A DNA stretch of 5,038 nt from an uncultured Lachnobacterium sp. (GTDB lineage Bacteria > Bacillota > Clostridia > Lachnospirales > Lachnospiraceae), in contig URYB01000215.1 of the NCBI GenBank assembly GCA_900552085.1, positions 1 through 5,038 of the forward strand, read 5' to 3'. A program made the translations under genes and the position numbers. Shown piece by piece: positions 1 to 5,038 of this stretch (its first letter is position 1; each line of letters opens with the position of its first letter). A model generated the notes under the pieces. The model was not told where the DNA came from and did no database searches. It saw nothing but the letters and a program-made list of their open reading frames with translations.

Positions 1-1296
1 CATCATAATTCCCATCTGCCGGCGCAGGGAATGAATGGTCACTTCGGCGATGTCCTGATCATCGATCAGTACTCTGCCACCGTTTACGTTGTAGAAACGG
101 GAAATCAGATTGACGATGGTGCTTTTTCCAGCTCCCGTCGGTCCTACCAGTGCCACGCTCTCACCCGGCTGTACAGTAAAGGACACATCCTTTAAAATGG
201 TCTTTGTCTCATCGTAAGCAAACTTTACGTGATCAAATGTTACTTTTCCCTGAATCTTCGGCATTTCTTTTGCGTTCTCTGCGTCTTTTACGGTAACCGG
301 TTCATCGATGGTCTCGAAAATACGCTCCAGATAAGCAATGTTATTGATAAAGTTGTTGAAGATATTTCCAAGGTTCATGATCGGCTGCCAGAAATAGGAA
401 GCATAGCTTGAGATTGCCACGATCGTTCCAAGCGATTTGTTTCCCTGTCCGAATATGACAAGTCCAAAGAGGAAAATCGCCGCCCGCACAAATACGGAAA
501 TGGAATCAATGCCCGGCCACACGAGGTTCGAGTAACGCACTGCCGTGTTCCATGTATGTCTGCAGTCTTTCGATAAATCGTTAAAAATCTCTGCGTTTTC
601 ATCTTCTCTTGCAAAAATCTGTGTAATTCTCGCACCCACAATATTCTCCTGCAGATACGCGTTCAAATTCGAATTCTTATTCGATACCGCCTGCCATGCT
701 TTGCGCTGTTTATTTTTGATCCAGAACATGAACACCGCGAGCACAGGCACACCGCACAATACCACGAGCGCCATCTGCACATCGACAAGAAACATGAAAA
801 TGACGATAAAAAGCAGATTGAAACATTCCAGTACAATATTGATCAGCCCATTCGATAACATATCAGAAACAGAATTCACATAGTTTACGACACGTATCAG
901 AATCTTGCCGTGTGGACGGTCATCGTAATACTGGAACGGAAGTTCCTGCAAATGTTCAAAGAGATCTTTGCGAATGTCATAGATGATCTCCTGGCTGACG
1001 TCCACCATAATTTTGCTCCGGATCGTTGTAAAAAGCACGCTCACTGCATAAATGCCGACCAATGCCCCCACAAGCGCGAACAAAAGCTGCATATTTTTAT
1101 CCGGTACCGCGATGTCCAATGCTTTCTGAATGATCATTGGTGCCACATATCCGAATGCTCCTCCAATTCCACTCAGCACAATTGCAAGCAGCATCGGTTT
1201 GATATATTTTTTGATATAGGAAGAAGCCCGAAGCAGATGACGAATGTCAAATGGTTCCTCTAATACTTCATCCTGTTTATATGTATTCTTTGCCAT
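1..1296 (-). CDS. ABC exporter half-transporter, second subunit (3' end beyond window)
   Basis: A fused permease/ATPase subunit of the multidrug/lipid ABC exporter class, expected in the cytoplasmic membrane as the partner of the half-transporter just upstream. 432 codons are visible, and the frame is still open at base 1. The transmembrane domain covers about residues 33-325, with hydrophobic stretches near 34-56, 71-90, 150-192 and 265-283. The nucleotide-binding domain starts near residue 350, with an aromatic A-loop residue (Tyr361) and a canonical Walker A, GPTGAGKST, at residues 385-393 (bases 118-144). The window ends just before the expected Q-loop, so the signature motif, Walker B, catalytic Glu and switch His cannot be seen. 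The ATG at 1296 is chosen because a near-complete Shine-Dalgarno sits 7 bases upstream (GGAGG core). It lies 11 bases past the upstream gene's stop, so co-transcription and coupled translation are likely. The substrate cannot be told from sequence. Confidence 0.95.
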   Translation of the reverse strand, partial: MAKNTYKQDEVLEEPFDIRHLLRASSYIKKYIKPMLLAIVLSGIGGAFGYVAPMIIQKALDIAVPDKNMQLLFALVGALVGIYAVSVLFTTIRSKIMVDVSQEIIYDIRKDLFEHLQELPFQYYDDRPHGKILIRVVNYVNSVSDMLSNGLINIVLECFNLLFIVIFMFLVDVQMALVVLCGVPVLAVFMFWIKNKQRKAWQAVSNKNSNLNAYLQENIVGARITQIFAREDENAEIFNDLSKDCRHTWNTAVRYSNLVWPGIDSISVFVRAAIFLFGLVIFGQGNKSLGTIVAISSYASYFWQPIMNLGNIFNNFINNIAYLERIFETIDEPVTVKDAENAKEMPKIQGKVTFDHVKFAYDETKTILKDVSFTVQPGESVALVGPTGAGKSTIVNLISRFYNVNGGRVLIDDQDIAEVTIHSLRRQMGIMM

Positions 1297-1298
1297 AT

Positions 1299-1309
1299 GA
1301 TCACCTCCT
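1299..1309 (-). promoter_or_regulatory. Near-complete Shine-Dalgarno overlapping the upstream stop codon
   Basis: The leftward strand reads AGGAGGTGATC, eleven consecutive bases complementary to the usual 16S rRNA 3' tail. The stop codon TAG of the upstream ABC gene (1310-1308) shares its last two bases with this site. The ATG of the second ABC gene follows two bases after it. This fixes the start at 1296 and points to translational coupling that would balance the two exporter subunits. Confidence 0.85.
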
Positions 1310-3140
1310 ATTGAACATCCGCACATGCAAAATCTGTGCTGTTTTCCACGACCGCATCATCGATTCCGGTCTGCAGACGCACCAGCTCATAATAGTAGCC
1401 CTTCTTTGCAAGAAGCTCCTCGTGGCTTCCCGCCTCGGTGATACGTCCATCCTGCAGCACCAGAATTTTGTCTGCTGCCTTTGTTGTGGAAATGCGCTGT
1501 GCGATAATAACTTTTGTGCAAGGAAAATCCAGATGTTTTAAGGATTCCTGAATCTGTTTTTCGGTCTCCATATCGACCGCGGAAGTCGTATCATCCAATA
1601 CCAGGATCGACGGTTTAACCGCCAAAGCGCGCGCCAACGAAATACGCTGTTTCTGTCCACCGGAAAGTCCCACACCGCGCTCTCCGACAACGGTGTCGTA
1701 TCCCTCCGGCATCTTGGAAATAAAATCCGAAGCGGCCGAATATTTTGCAAATTTTTCTACTTCCTTCTGATCAATACTGCTGTCTCCATACGCAATATTT
1801 CCCTCGATCGTATCGGAATATAACAGAACATCCTGTGTTGCCAGACCAATCTGTTTTCTTAAGTCCGCAAGTTTTAATGTCTCGATTGGGATATCGTCAA
1901 TGAGTACTTCCCCTTTCGTCGGCTCATAAAAACGCGGAATCAGATTGATCAGAGATGTCTTTCCGCATCCGGTCTCTCCCATGATCGCAATTGTCTCATT
2001 CGGCTGCACGGTAAAGGAAATATCATGCAATACCGGCAGATCGCCGTCCTCATACTGGAACGATACATCGCGGAACTCGATTTTTCCATCAAAGCGCTCC
2101 GGATGTGCAACCGCATCTTCTGCATCCTTAATCTTCGCCTGTGAATAATAAATCTCCATGACTTTCTGCGATGCCGCGGAAAAACGCTGGAACTCATTCA
2201 TGATGTTACCCATCTGGCGCATCGGGTTCGCGATTGCCCAGATCAGACCGGAGAATGCCACATAATCGCCCATGCTCATCTCGCCGCGGATCAAAAAGAC
2301 ACCACCCACTGCAAGCATTACAACCGGCAGCAGATCTGCGATTCCTTCCACATACGGGAAAAATTTCAGCCAGACCATACCAGTCGCCTTGTTCGTATCT
2401 GCGTAATCACGGTTTGCCTGATCGAATTTTTTAATTTCGTAATCCTCTCTGGCAAAAGCCTTCACCACACGGTTTCCGGAAATGTTCTCCTGCGCGTATG
2501 TATTCATCTGTGCCAGCTTTTCACGCAGTTTTGCATGCATTGGCGCTACCTTGTTTTTGAACAGATAGATAATAAAAAATACGAGCGGTGAAATGATCAA
2601 AAGACAAAGTGCCATCTTCCAGTTCATATAGAAAAAATAGATAGCGACCGCTCCAAAAAGCGAGAACGATTCAATCACCATACGGATGACCCACGCCACC
2701 ATATGCCGGACAGCATCCAGATCACCGGTGACGCGCGTCATGAGATCGCCGGTCCGGTATGTACTGTAAAACGTCATATCCTGCCTTTGAATCTTGTCAT
2801 AGAGAAAATTTCGCACACGGTAAAGCACGGTCTGTGACACATGCTCATAGACCATGCAGTCCACATAGACGATGACACCGCGCAACACGGTAAATCCCAC
2901 CATACAGATCAGCAGATGATAGAACAGATCGCTGTTCGTGCGCAGATTTTCTCTGGCATCTGCGCCACTCAAAAATAAATCTACAATTTTGCCGGAATAA
3001 TACGGAACGGTCAGCTGCAGTATGTTATAAACAATCGTACCAAGCATACCCGCAATATAGATTCCCCGGCTTCCTTTCATATTTTCCCAAAGCCACTGTA
3101 GTTTTGTCTTCGGGAAGTTGCCTGTGTTTGTGTAATTCAA
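1308..3140 (-). CDS. ABC exporter half-transporter, first subunit, degenerate ATP site
   Basis: Fused permease/ATPase of the ABC exporter class; 610 aa from a TTG start at 3140. Residue numbers count from that TTG. The transmembrane domain covers about 28-310. The nucleotide-binding domain has A-loop Tyr363, Walker A GETGCGKTS (388-396), Q-loop Gln436, a perfect LSGGQ signature (492-496), Walker B ILVLD (512-516) and SAVD D-loop (520-523). Two key residues are changed: Asp517 stands where the catalytic Glu belongs (LDD, not LDE), and Gln548 where the switch His belongs (IIAQR, not IIAHR). Both changes are typical of the degenerate-site subunit of heterodimeric exporters such as TM287/288, BmrCD or LmrCD, so it should pair with the next gene. 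A longer reading from ATG 3206 (632 aa) is possible, but that ATG has no Shine-Dalgarno and its first codons overlap a likely promoter. The TTG has GGGGAG nine bases upstream. Substrate unknown; efflux of a lipophilic compound is a guess from context. Confidence 0.93.
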   Translation of the reverse strand: MNYTNTGNFPKTKLQWLWENMKGSRGIYIAGMLGTIVYNILQLTVPYYSGKIVDLFLSGADARENLRTNSDLFYHLLICMVGFTVLRGVIVYVDCMVYEHVSQTVLYRVRNFLYDKIQRQDMTFYSTYRTGDLMTRVTGDLDAVRHMVAWVIRMVIESFSLFGAVAIYFFYMNWKMALCLLIISPLVFFIIYLFKNKVAPMHAKLREKLAQMNTYAQENISGNRVVKAFAREDYEIKKFDQANRDYADTNKATGMVWLKFFPYVEGIADLLPVVMLAVGGVFLIRGEMSMGDYVAFSGLIWAIANPMRQMGNIMNEFQRFSAASQKVMEIYYSQAKIKDAEDAVAHPERFDGKIEFRDVSFQYEDGDLPVLHDISFTVQPNETIAIMGETGCGKTSLINLIPRFYEPTKGEVLIDDIPIETLKLADLRKQIGLATQDVLLYSDTIEGNIAYGDSSIDQKEVEKFAKYSAASDFISKMPEGYDTVVGERGVGLSGGQKQRISLARALAVKPSILVLDDTTSAVDMETEKQIQESLKHLDFPCTKVIIAQRISTTKAADKILVLQDGRITEAGSHEELLAKKGYYYELVRLQTGIDDAVVENSTDFACADVQ

Positions 3141-3149
3141 TTTAAAAAA

Positions 3150-3158
3150 CTCCCCTTT
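3150..3158 (-). promoter_or_regulatory. Shine-Dalgarno that decides the TTG start of the first ABC gene
   Basis: The leftward strand reads AAAGGGGAG, followed by nine A/T bases and then TTG at 3140-3138. No comparable site precedes the ATG at 3206. The same bases form one arm of the inverted repeat spanning 3144-3272, so ribosome access could depend on RNA folding. Confidence 0.65.
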
Positions 3159-3181
3159 CTTTTTTTTATTGCATTTCCGAC

Positions 3182-3190
3182 ATTGTATCA
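3182..3190 (-). promoter_or_regulatory. Possible extended -10 promoter for the ABC gene pair
   Basis: The leftward strand reads TGATACAAT, an extended -10 element (TGn followed by TACAAT, five of six matches to TATAAT). No good -35 is visible at 17 bases; the hexamer there is TATCAT. Transcription would begin near 3175, leaving a leader of about 35 bases with the Shine-Dalgarno of the ABC gene but without the upstream repeat arm that could mask it. Predicted from sequence only. Confidence 0.4.
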
Positions 3191-3228
3191 AGTCTGTTTT
3201 ACGCATGATAGAATTTATCGGTTCAAAA

Positions 3229-3243
3229 ATAGAACATTTCTAT
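3229..3243. repeat. Short perfect hairpin in the ABC leader
   Basis: ATAGAA and TTCTAT are separated by three bases, giving a 6-bp perfect stem inside the loop of the larger inverted repeat. A further GATAGAA at 3207-3213 is an alternative pairing partner for the TTCTATC at 3238-3244, so two mutually exclusive small folds are possible. The stem is AT-rich and weak. It may be a protein-binding palindrome or chance. Confidence 0.35.
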
Positions 3244-3278
3244 CCTATTGCAATAAAAAAAGGGGAGTTTTTGATGTT

Positions 3279-3497
3279 TTAATTTTCTCTTTTTATTTTC
3301 CGCGACGCAGTCTTTGGAAATTCTTCCTTCCGCACTTTCAGGCGGTACACACGCTTGTATGCCGGAACATCTTTATTGTAACTGTTGATGATTTCCTGCA
3401 GCTTCGACGGCACATCCTCTATGCCTGCTTTCACGGCATATTCCTGATCCGGGAATATCTCAGCCTCGATGACGCCCTCTGCCTCTCGCACAAGAAC
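3279..3497 (-). pseudogene. 3' remnant of an acyl-CoA synthetase / AMP-ligase
   Basis: This frame encodes about 72 residues that read as the extreme C-terminal subdomain of an adenylate-forming enzyme, close to long-chain fatty-acid-CoA ligases. It starts VLVREAEGVIEAEIFPD, continues with a PAYKR segment and ends EEFPKTASRKIKREN before TAA at 3281-3279. The PKTASRKIKR stretch matches the family's A10 motif, including the position of the catalytic lysine. Family members are normally 500-600 aa, so the ATP-binding core and the whole N-terminal domain are missing. Upstream of about 3497 the sequence switches to the alpha/beta hydrolase in another frame. A GTG at 3491 could nominally begin a 70-aa product, but no Shine-Dalgarno precedes it. 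The remnant was left by a deletion whose other end lies in the hydrolase gene. Confidence 0.82.
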
Positions 3498-4231
3498 CGT
3501 GCGGCATTACAGTCATCGAGTCCATATCCTGCTTTTTTCCGGTTGACCGCGTCCGCAATCGGAATCATAGGAAATGCCGGTATATGATACATATCATGCA
3601 GTACATGCGTAAACACTGCCTTAGGCGAAGTAAATGCGCAGTCAGAGACGATTGCCTTTACTTCTTTTGGCAGCTCAAGTCCGCTGGCCATCAGAACCGT
3701 GGCTCCTCCCATCGAATCACCGTGCAGCAGAATCTCTGCATCTTCCCCGAATTTTTGAATCATCCACAAGATCCATCTTAGCGCATCATAACGGTCTTTG
3801 TTTCCAAATCCAATGTATTTCCCTTCGCTTTGTCCGTGAGCTCTGGCATCCACAAGCAGCATACGAAATCCCCGTTTCAGATAGTAATTGGACAAACTGC
3901 CGTAATCCGATAATCCGTCACTTGTGTATCCATGAAAACAGATGACTGCCTTTTTTTCTTCTGCTCCCTTAAAATACGTGGCATGAAGCCGCAGTCCGTC
4001 ATCGGAATGAATCCATACATCCTCATGTGGCTGCTGCATCATCCACTCCCGCTTCGGCGCCATCTGTTCATAGTACTGTTCCCAGTTGACACCGGACATC
4101 TTCATCGTACGTTCCCGCTTTGCGTTATAGCGTATCATGGTTCTCCGATAAAAATATGTACAGCCCCCGGCCTCTGCCAATGCAAGTCCGGCCAGGCCTG
4201 CCACTGCCACAATCTTCCACATCATTTTCAC
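3431..4231 (-). pseudogene. Membrane-anchored alpha/beta hydrolase, C-terminally truncated
   Basis: The reading frame gives 266 aa counted from GTG 4231. An N-terminal hydrophobic anchor (about residues 5-24) is followed by a basic stretch and an alpha/beta hydrolase fold: oxyanion-hole HGYT (100-103), DARAHGQSEGKYIGFG (128-143) and the nucleophile elbow HGDSMGG (170-176) with Ser173. Homologous sequence runs to about residue 245 (GYGLDDCNAAR). The last 21 residues are out-of-frame reading of an AMP-ligase gene, ending at TGA 3433-3431. The family, usually around 300 aa or more, carries its catalytic Asp and His in the missing part, so the product should be inactive as a hydrolase. The GTG abuts the stop of the SCP2 gene. 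ATG 4222 (or 4225) may be the true start, because AGGTGA at 4233-4228 is better spaced for it. It is probably co-transcribed with the SCP2 gene. Confidence 0.85.
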
Positions 4232-4564
4232 CTATGCTTTCTTACTGTCGATGAGTTCCTTCAGGCGAAGTGCCTTGTCTATATTTCCTTCCACTTTTAA
4301 TTTTCCTGTGGTAAATGCCAAAATCGGATCCGTCTTTCCCTCTGCCAATTCAAACAATGTCTCTGCCGAGCAGGTAAAAATTGCATCCCGGTCATAATAT
4401 TCATAAGGTTCTACATAAAGCTTTCTTTCTTTTACTTCCACGTAAAAGATACCTTCCGCCTCTCCTGTAATGTTGAACTGATAAGCCAGATGCTCTGTGA
4501 TATCACTGACATCTGCCTGCATGAACATGCCCTTTACCCTTGCAAACATATCTGCATATTTCAT
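4232..4564 (-). CDS. SCP2 sterol-binding domain protein
   Basis: A 110-aa single-domain protein, small and without signal peptide or membrane segment, so expected in the cytoplasm. The C-terminal half carries the recognisable SCP2 pattern: alternating strands LYVEPYEYYDRDAIFTCSAE (49-68), then a helix and the block DPILAFTTGKLKVEGNIDKA (79-98). SCP2 domains bind lipids, sterols or acyl-CoA in a hydrophobic pocket; the ligand here is unknown. The length is that of a free-standing domain. The ATG at 4564 is supported by AAGGAGGAG at 4579-4571, six bases upstream. It is the first gene of the leftward row, directly behind the operator-bearing promoter, and its TAG stop (4234-4232) is immediately followed by the hydrolase GTG. 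With a hydrolase and a former CoA ligase downstream, a role in carrying a hydrophobic substrate or acyl product is plausible but inferred. Confidence 0.88.
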   Translation of the reverse strand: MKYADMFARVKGMFMQADVSDITEHLAYQFNITGEAEGIFYVEVKERKLYVEPYEYYDRDAIFTCSAETLFELAEGKTDPILAFTTGKLKVEGNIDKALRLKELIDSKKA

Positions 4565-4589
4565 ATTTTTCTCCTCCTTTTCACGCCTT

Positions 4590-4606
4590 TTCGACTATCG
4601 GTCGAA
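4590..4606. promoter_or_regulatory. Palindromic operator 1, probable TetR-family binding site
   Basis: TTCGAC and GTCGAA form perfect 6-bp arms around a 5-base centre (TATCG). The site lies just downstream of the predicted start of the leftward transcript, where a bound repressor would block elongation or promoter clearance. Its half-sites recur 43 bases away, and a TetR gene is divergent next door. The size and symmetry fit a TetR dimer site. That this TetR binds here is inferred. Confidence 0.7.
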
Positions 4607-4619
4607 TTGCTATATATTT

Positions 4620-4648
4620 AACTTAGCACTTTTTCGACCAACGGTCAA
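4620..4648 (-). promoter_or_regulatory. Leftward promoter of the SCP2 gene row
   Basis: On the leftward strand a -35 of TTGACC (4648-4643) is followed by a 17-base spacer and an extended -10, TGC plus TAAGTT (4628-4620). Transcription would start near 4613, giving a leader of about 50 bases before the SCP2 ATG. The -35 lies in operator 2 and the start region adjoins operator 1, the arrangement expected for direct repression. The -10 hexamer is only a moderate match, partly offset by the TGn extension. Confidence 0.6.
4633..4648. promoter_or_regulatory. Palindromic operator 2, overlapping the leftward -35
   Basis: TTCGAC and GTCAA flank CAACG. This is a slightly degraded copy of operator 1; on the leftward strand the two share 12 of 14 positions (GACCGTTGGTCGAA versus GACCGATAGTCGAA). 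It overlaps the -35 hexamer TTGACC of the leftward promoter. The two sites begin 43 bases apart, about four helical turns, which would put two dimers on the same face of the DNA. Confidence 0.65.
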
Positions 4649-4693
4649 TTATTCATCCTGTAAGAATAAAAGGGGACATTTTCTGATTTTTTG

Positions 4694-4734
4694 TATAATA
4701 TTACGTCGCGTTTTTTTGAGGGATGTGTTATGAT
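4694..4734 (+). promoter_or_regulatory. Candidate -10 elements for the TetR gene
   Basis: Two candidates precede the regulator: a perfect TATAAT at 4694-4699 and an extended -10, TGT plus TATGAT, at 4726-4734. Neither has a convincing -35. The leader would be about 65 or 30 bases. Operator 2 lies upstream of both, so autoregulation would work through steric or looping effects rather than simple overlap. The sequence does not decide between the two. Confidence 0.4.
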
Positions 4735-4771
4735 ACAGAGGAATACTCATATATGACAGGTGATAAAAAAT

Positions 4772-5038
4772 ATGCCAAAACAGATGAAATACGATAAAAT
4801 TTTAGATGCATTGCAGTCCCTTCTTGTGACAAAGGAACTTTCTACGATATCCGTCAGCGAGATTGCACAGACCGCAGGAATCGGCAAAGGAAGCATTTAC
4901 TACTACTTTCCTTCCAAGGAAGCAATCCTCGAAGCATTGGTCAAACGAAGCTATGAGGCACCTTTGGATACAGCCAAGCACCTCGCGGAGCAGACGGATA
5001 TCTCGCCATTTACCCGCATGGCCGTGATTTTTCAGACC
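4772..5038 (+). CDS. TetR-family transcriptional regulator (3' end beyond window)
   Basis: 89 codons are visible, with the frame open at the window end. The N-terminal DNA-binding domain is clear: helix 1 KYDKILDALQSLL (6-18), then the helix-turn-helix ISVSEIAQTAGIGKGSIYYY (26-45) and the typical FPSKEAILEALV (46-57). The ligand-binding C-terminal domain is almost entirely outside the window, so the effector cannot be guessed. The ATG at 4772 is supported by AGGTGA at 4758-4763, eight bases upstream; the in-frame ATG at 4784 has no such site. The gene is divergent from the SCP2 row and shares with it a 207-bp region holding two TetR-type palindromes. It is therefore the likely repressor of the leftward genes, with a lipid-like or xenobiotic inducer as a possibility only. 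Confidence 0.93.
   Translation, partial: MPKQMKYDKILDALQSLLVTKELSTISVSEIAQTAGIGKGSIYYYFPSKEAILEALVKRSYEAPLDTAKHLAEQTDISPFTRMAVIFQT

Larger units (their letters stand above)
3144..3272. repeat. Imperfect inverted repeat around the ABC gene leader
   Basis: On the + strand the right arm (3249-3272) reads TGCAAT, seven A, GGGGAG, five T. The left arm (3144-3173), read on the opposite strand, gives TGCAAT, eight A, GAAA, GGGGAG, six T. The arms match apart from a 5-base insertion in the A tract, and enclose about 75 bases. In leftward RNA a 14-bp block (AAAAACTCCCCTTT with AAAGGGGAGTTTTT) plus about 10 further pairs could form across the bulge. The left arm contains the Shine-Dalgarno of the first ABC gene. 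It could act as a translation-blocking hairpin, a very long-looped terminator (GGGGAG followed by six T) or an invertible segment. It might also simply be an inverted duplication. Confidence 0.6.

Noticed and set aside
229..1541. Several + strand open frames of 60-117 codons opposite the ABC genes
   Set aside because: They lie antisense to clearly coding ABC frames, lack ribosome sites and show low-complexity, Cys/His-rich translations typical of shadow frames.
3249..3281. Intrinsic terminator directly after the ligase remnant (CTCCCC plus eight T on the leftward strand)
   Set aside because: There is no nearby complementary arm before the T run. The only partner for CTCCCC is over 90 bases downstream, so it is treated as part of the long inverted repeat instead.
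3183..4300. Rightward open frames (65-134 codons) opposite the hydrolase and its flanks
   Set aside because: They are antisense to a frame with recognisable family motifs, and their translations show no domain or start signal.
4664..4682. AATAAAAGGGGACATTTT, resembling the GGGGAG arms of the 3144-3272 repeat
   Set aside because: Similarity is limited to an A tract and GGGGA, the order after it differs, and no open frame follows. Probably chance in AT-rich DNA.
4701..4718. CGTCGCG followed by seven T as a possible intrinsic terminator
   Set aside because: No stable GC-rich stem can be formed upstream of the T run, and no + strand gene ends there.
4753..4797. A 14-codon leader frame overlapping the TetR start, with GAGGA ten bases upstream
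   Set aside because: Very short, out of frame with the regulator, with poor spacing of its ribosome site and no recognisable attenuator features.

Overview
The window looks like a low-to-moderate GC Firmicute, most likely a gut Clostridium-class bacterium of the Lachnospiraceae type. This is inferred from strong GGAGG-type ribosome binding sites, AT-rich intergenic DNA, mixed ATG/GTG/TTG starts and the character of the proteins. The genus cannot be fixed from this sequence alone.

Layout, read from the right. A TetR-family regulator (4772 to past the window end, + strand) is divergent from a leftward gene row. The 207-bp gap between them carries a leftward promoter with two related palindromes (4590-4606 and 4633-4648) that look like operators for the regulator. 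The leftward row is: an SCP2 sterol/lipid-binding-domain protein (4564-4232); a membrane-anchored alpha/beta hydrolase (4231-3431) that has lost its C-terminus; a 3' remnant of an acyl-CoA synthetase/AMP-ligase (3497-3279) joined out of frame to the hydrolase; and two ABC exporter half-transporters (3140-1308, and 1296 to past the window start).

The main surprises are as follows. (1) At about 3497-3500 the hydrolase is joined to the last ~72 codons of an adenylate-forming enzyme in another frame. This is the signature of a deletion that destroyed both genes. (2) The first ABC half-transporter has Asp where the catalytic Glu should be and Gln where the switch His should be, so it should be the degenerate-site partner of a heterodimeric exporter. 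(3) The short gap in front of it holds a ~130-bp inverted repeat, one arm of which is the gene's own Shine-Dalgarno region. Read-through RNA from the upstream genes could fold to hide the ribosome site, while RNA from a local promoter inside the loop would not.

Working model (inference): a TetR-controlled unit for handling a lipophilic or carboxylic compound. It originally combined a lipid-binding protein, a hydrolase and a CoA ligase, followed by an ABC exporter. In this strain the hydrolase/ligase part is broken, while the SCP2 protein, regulator and exporter appear intact as far as visible. I see no tRNA, rRNA, CRISPR array, insertion sequence or convincing intrinsic terminator. No gene-free stretch exceeds 300 bases.
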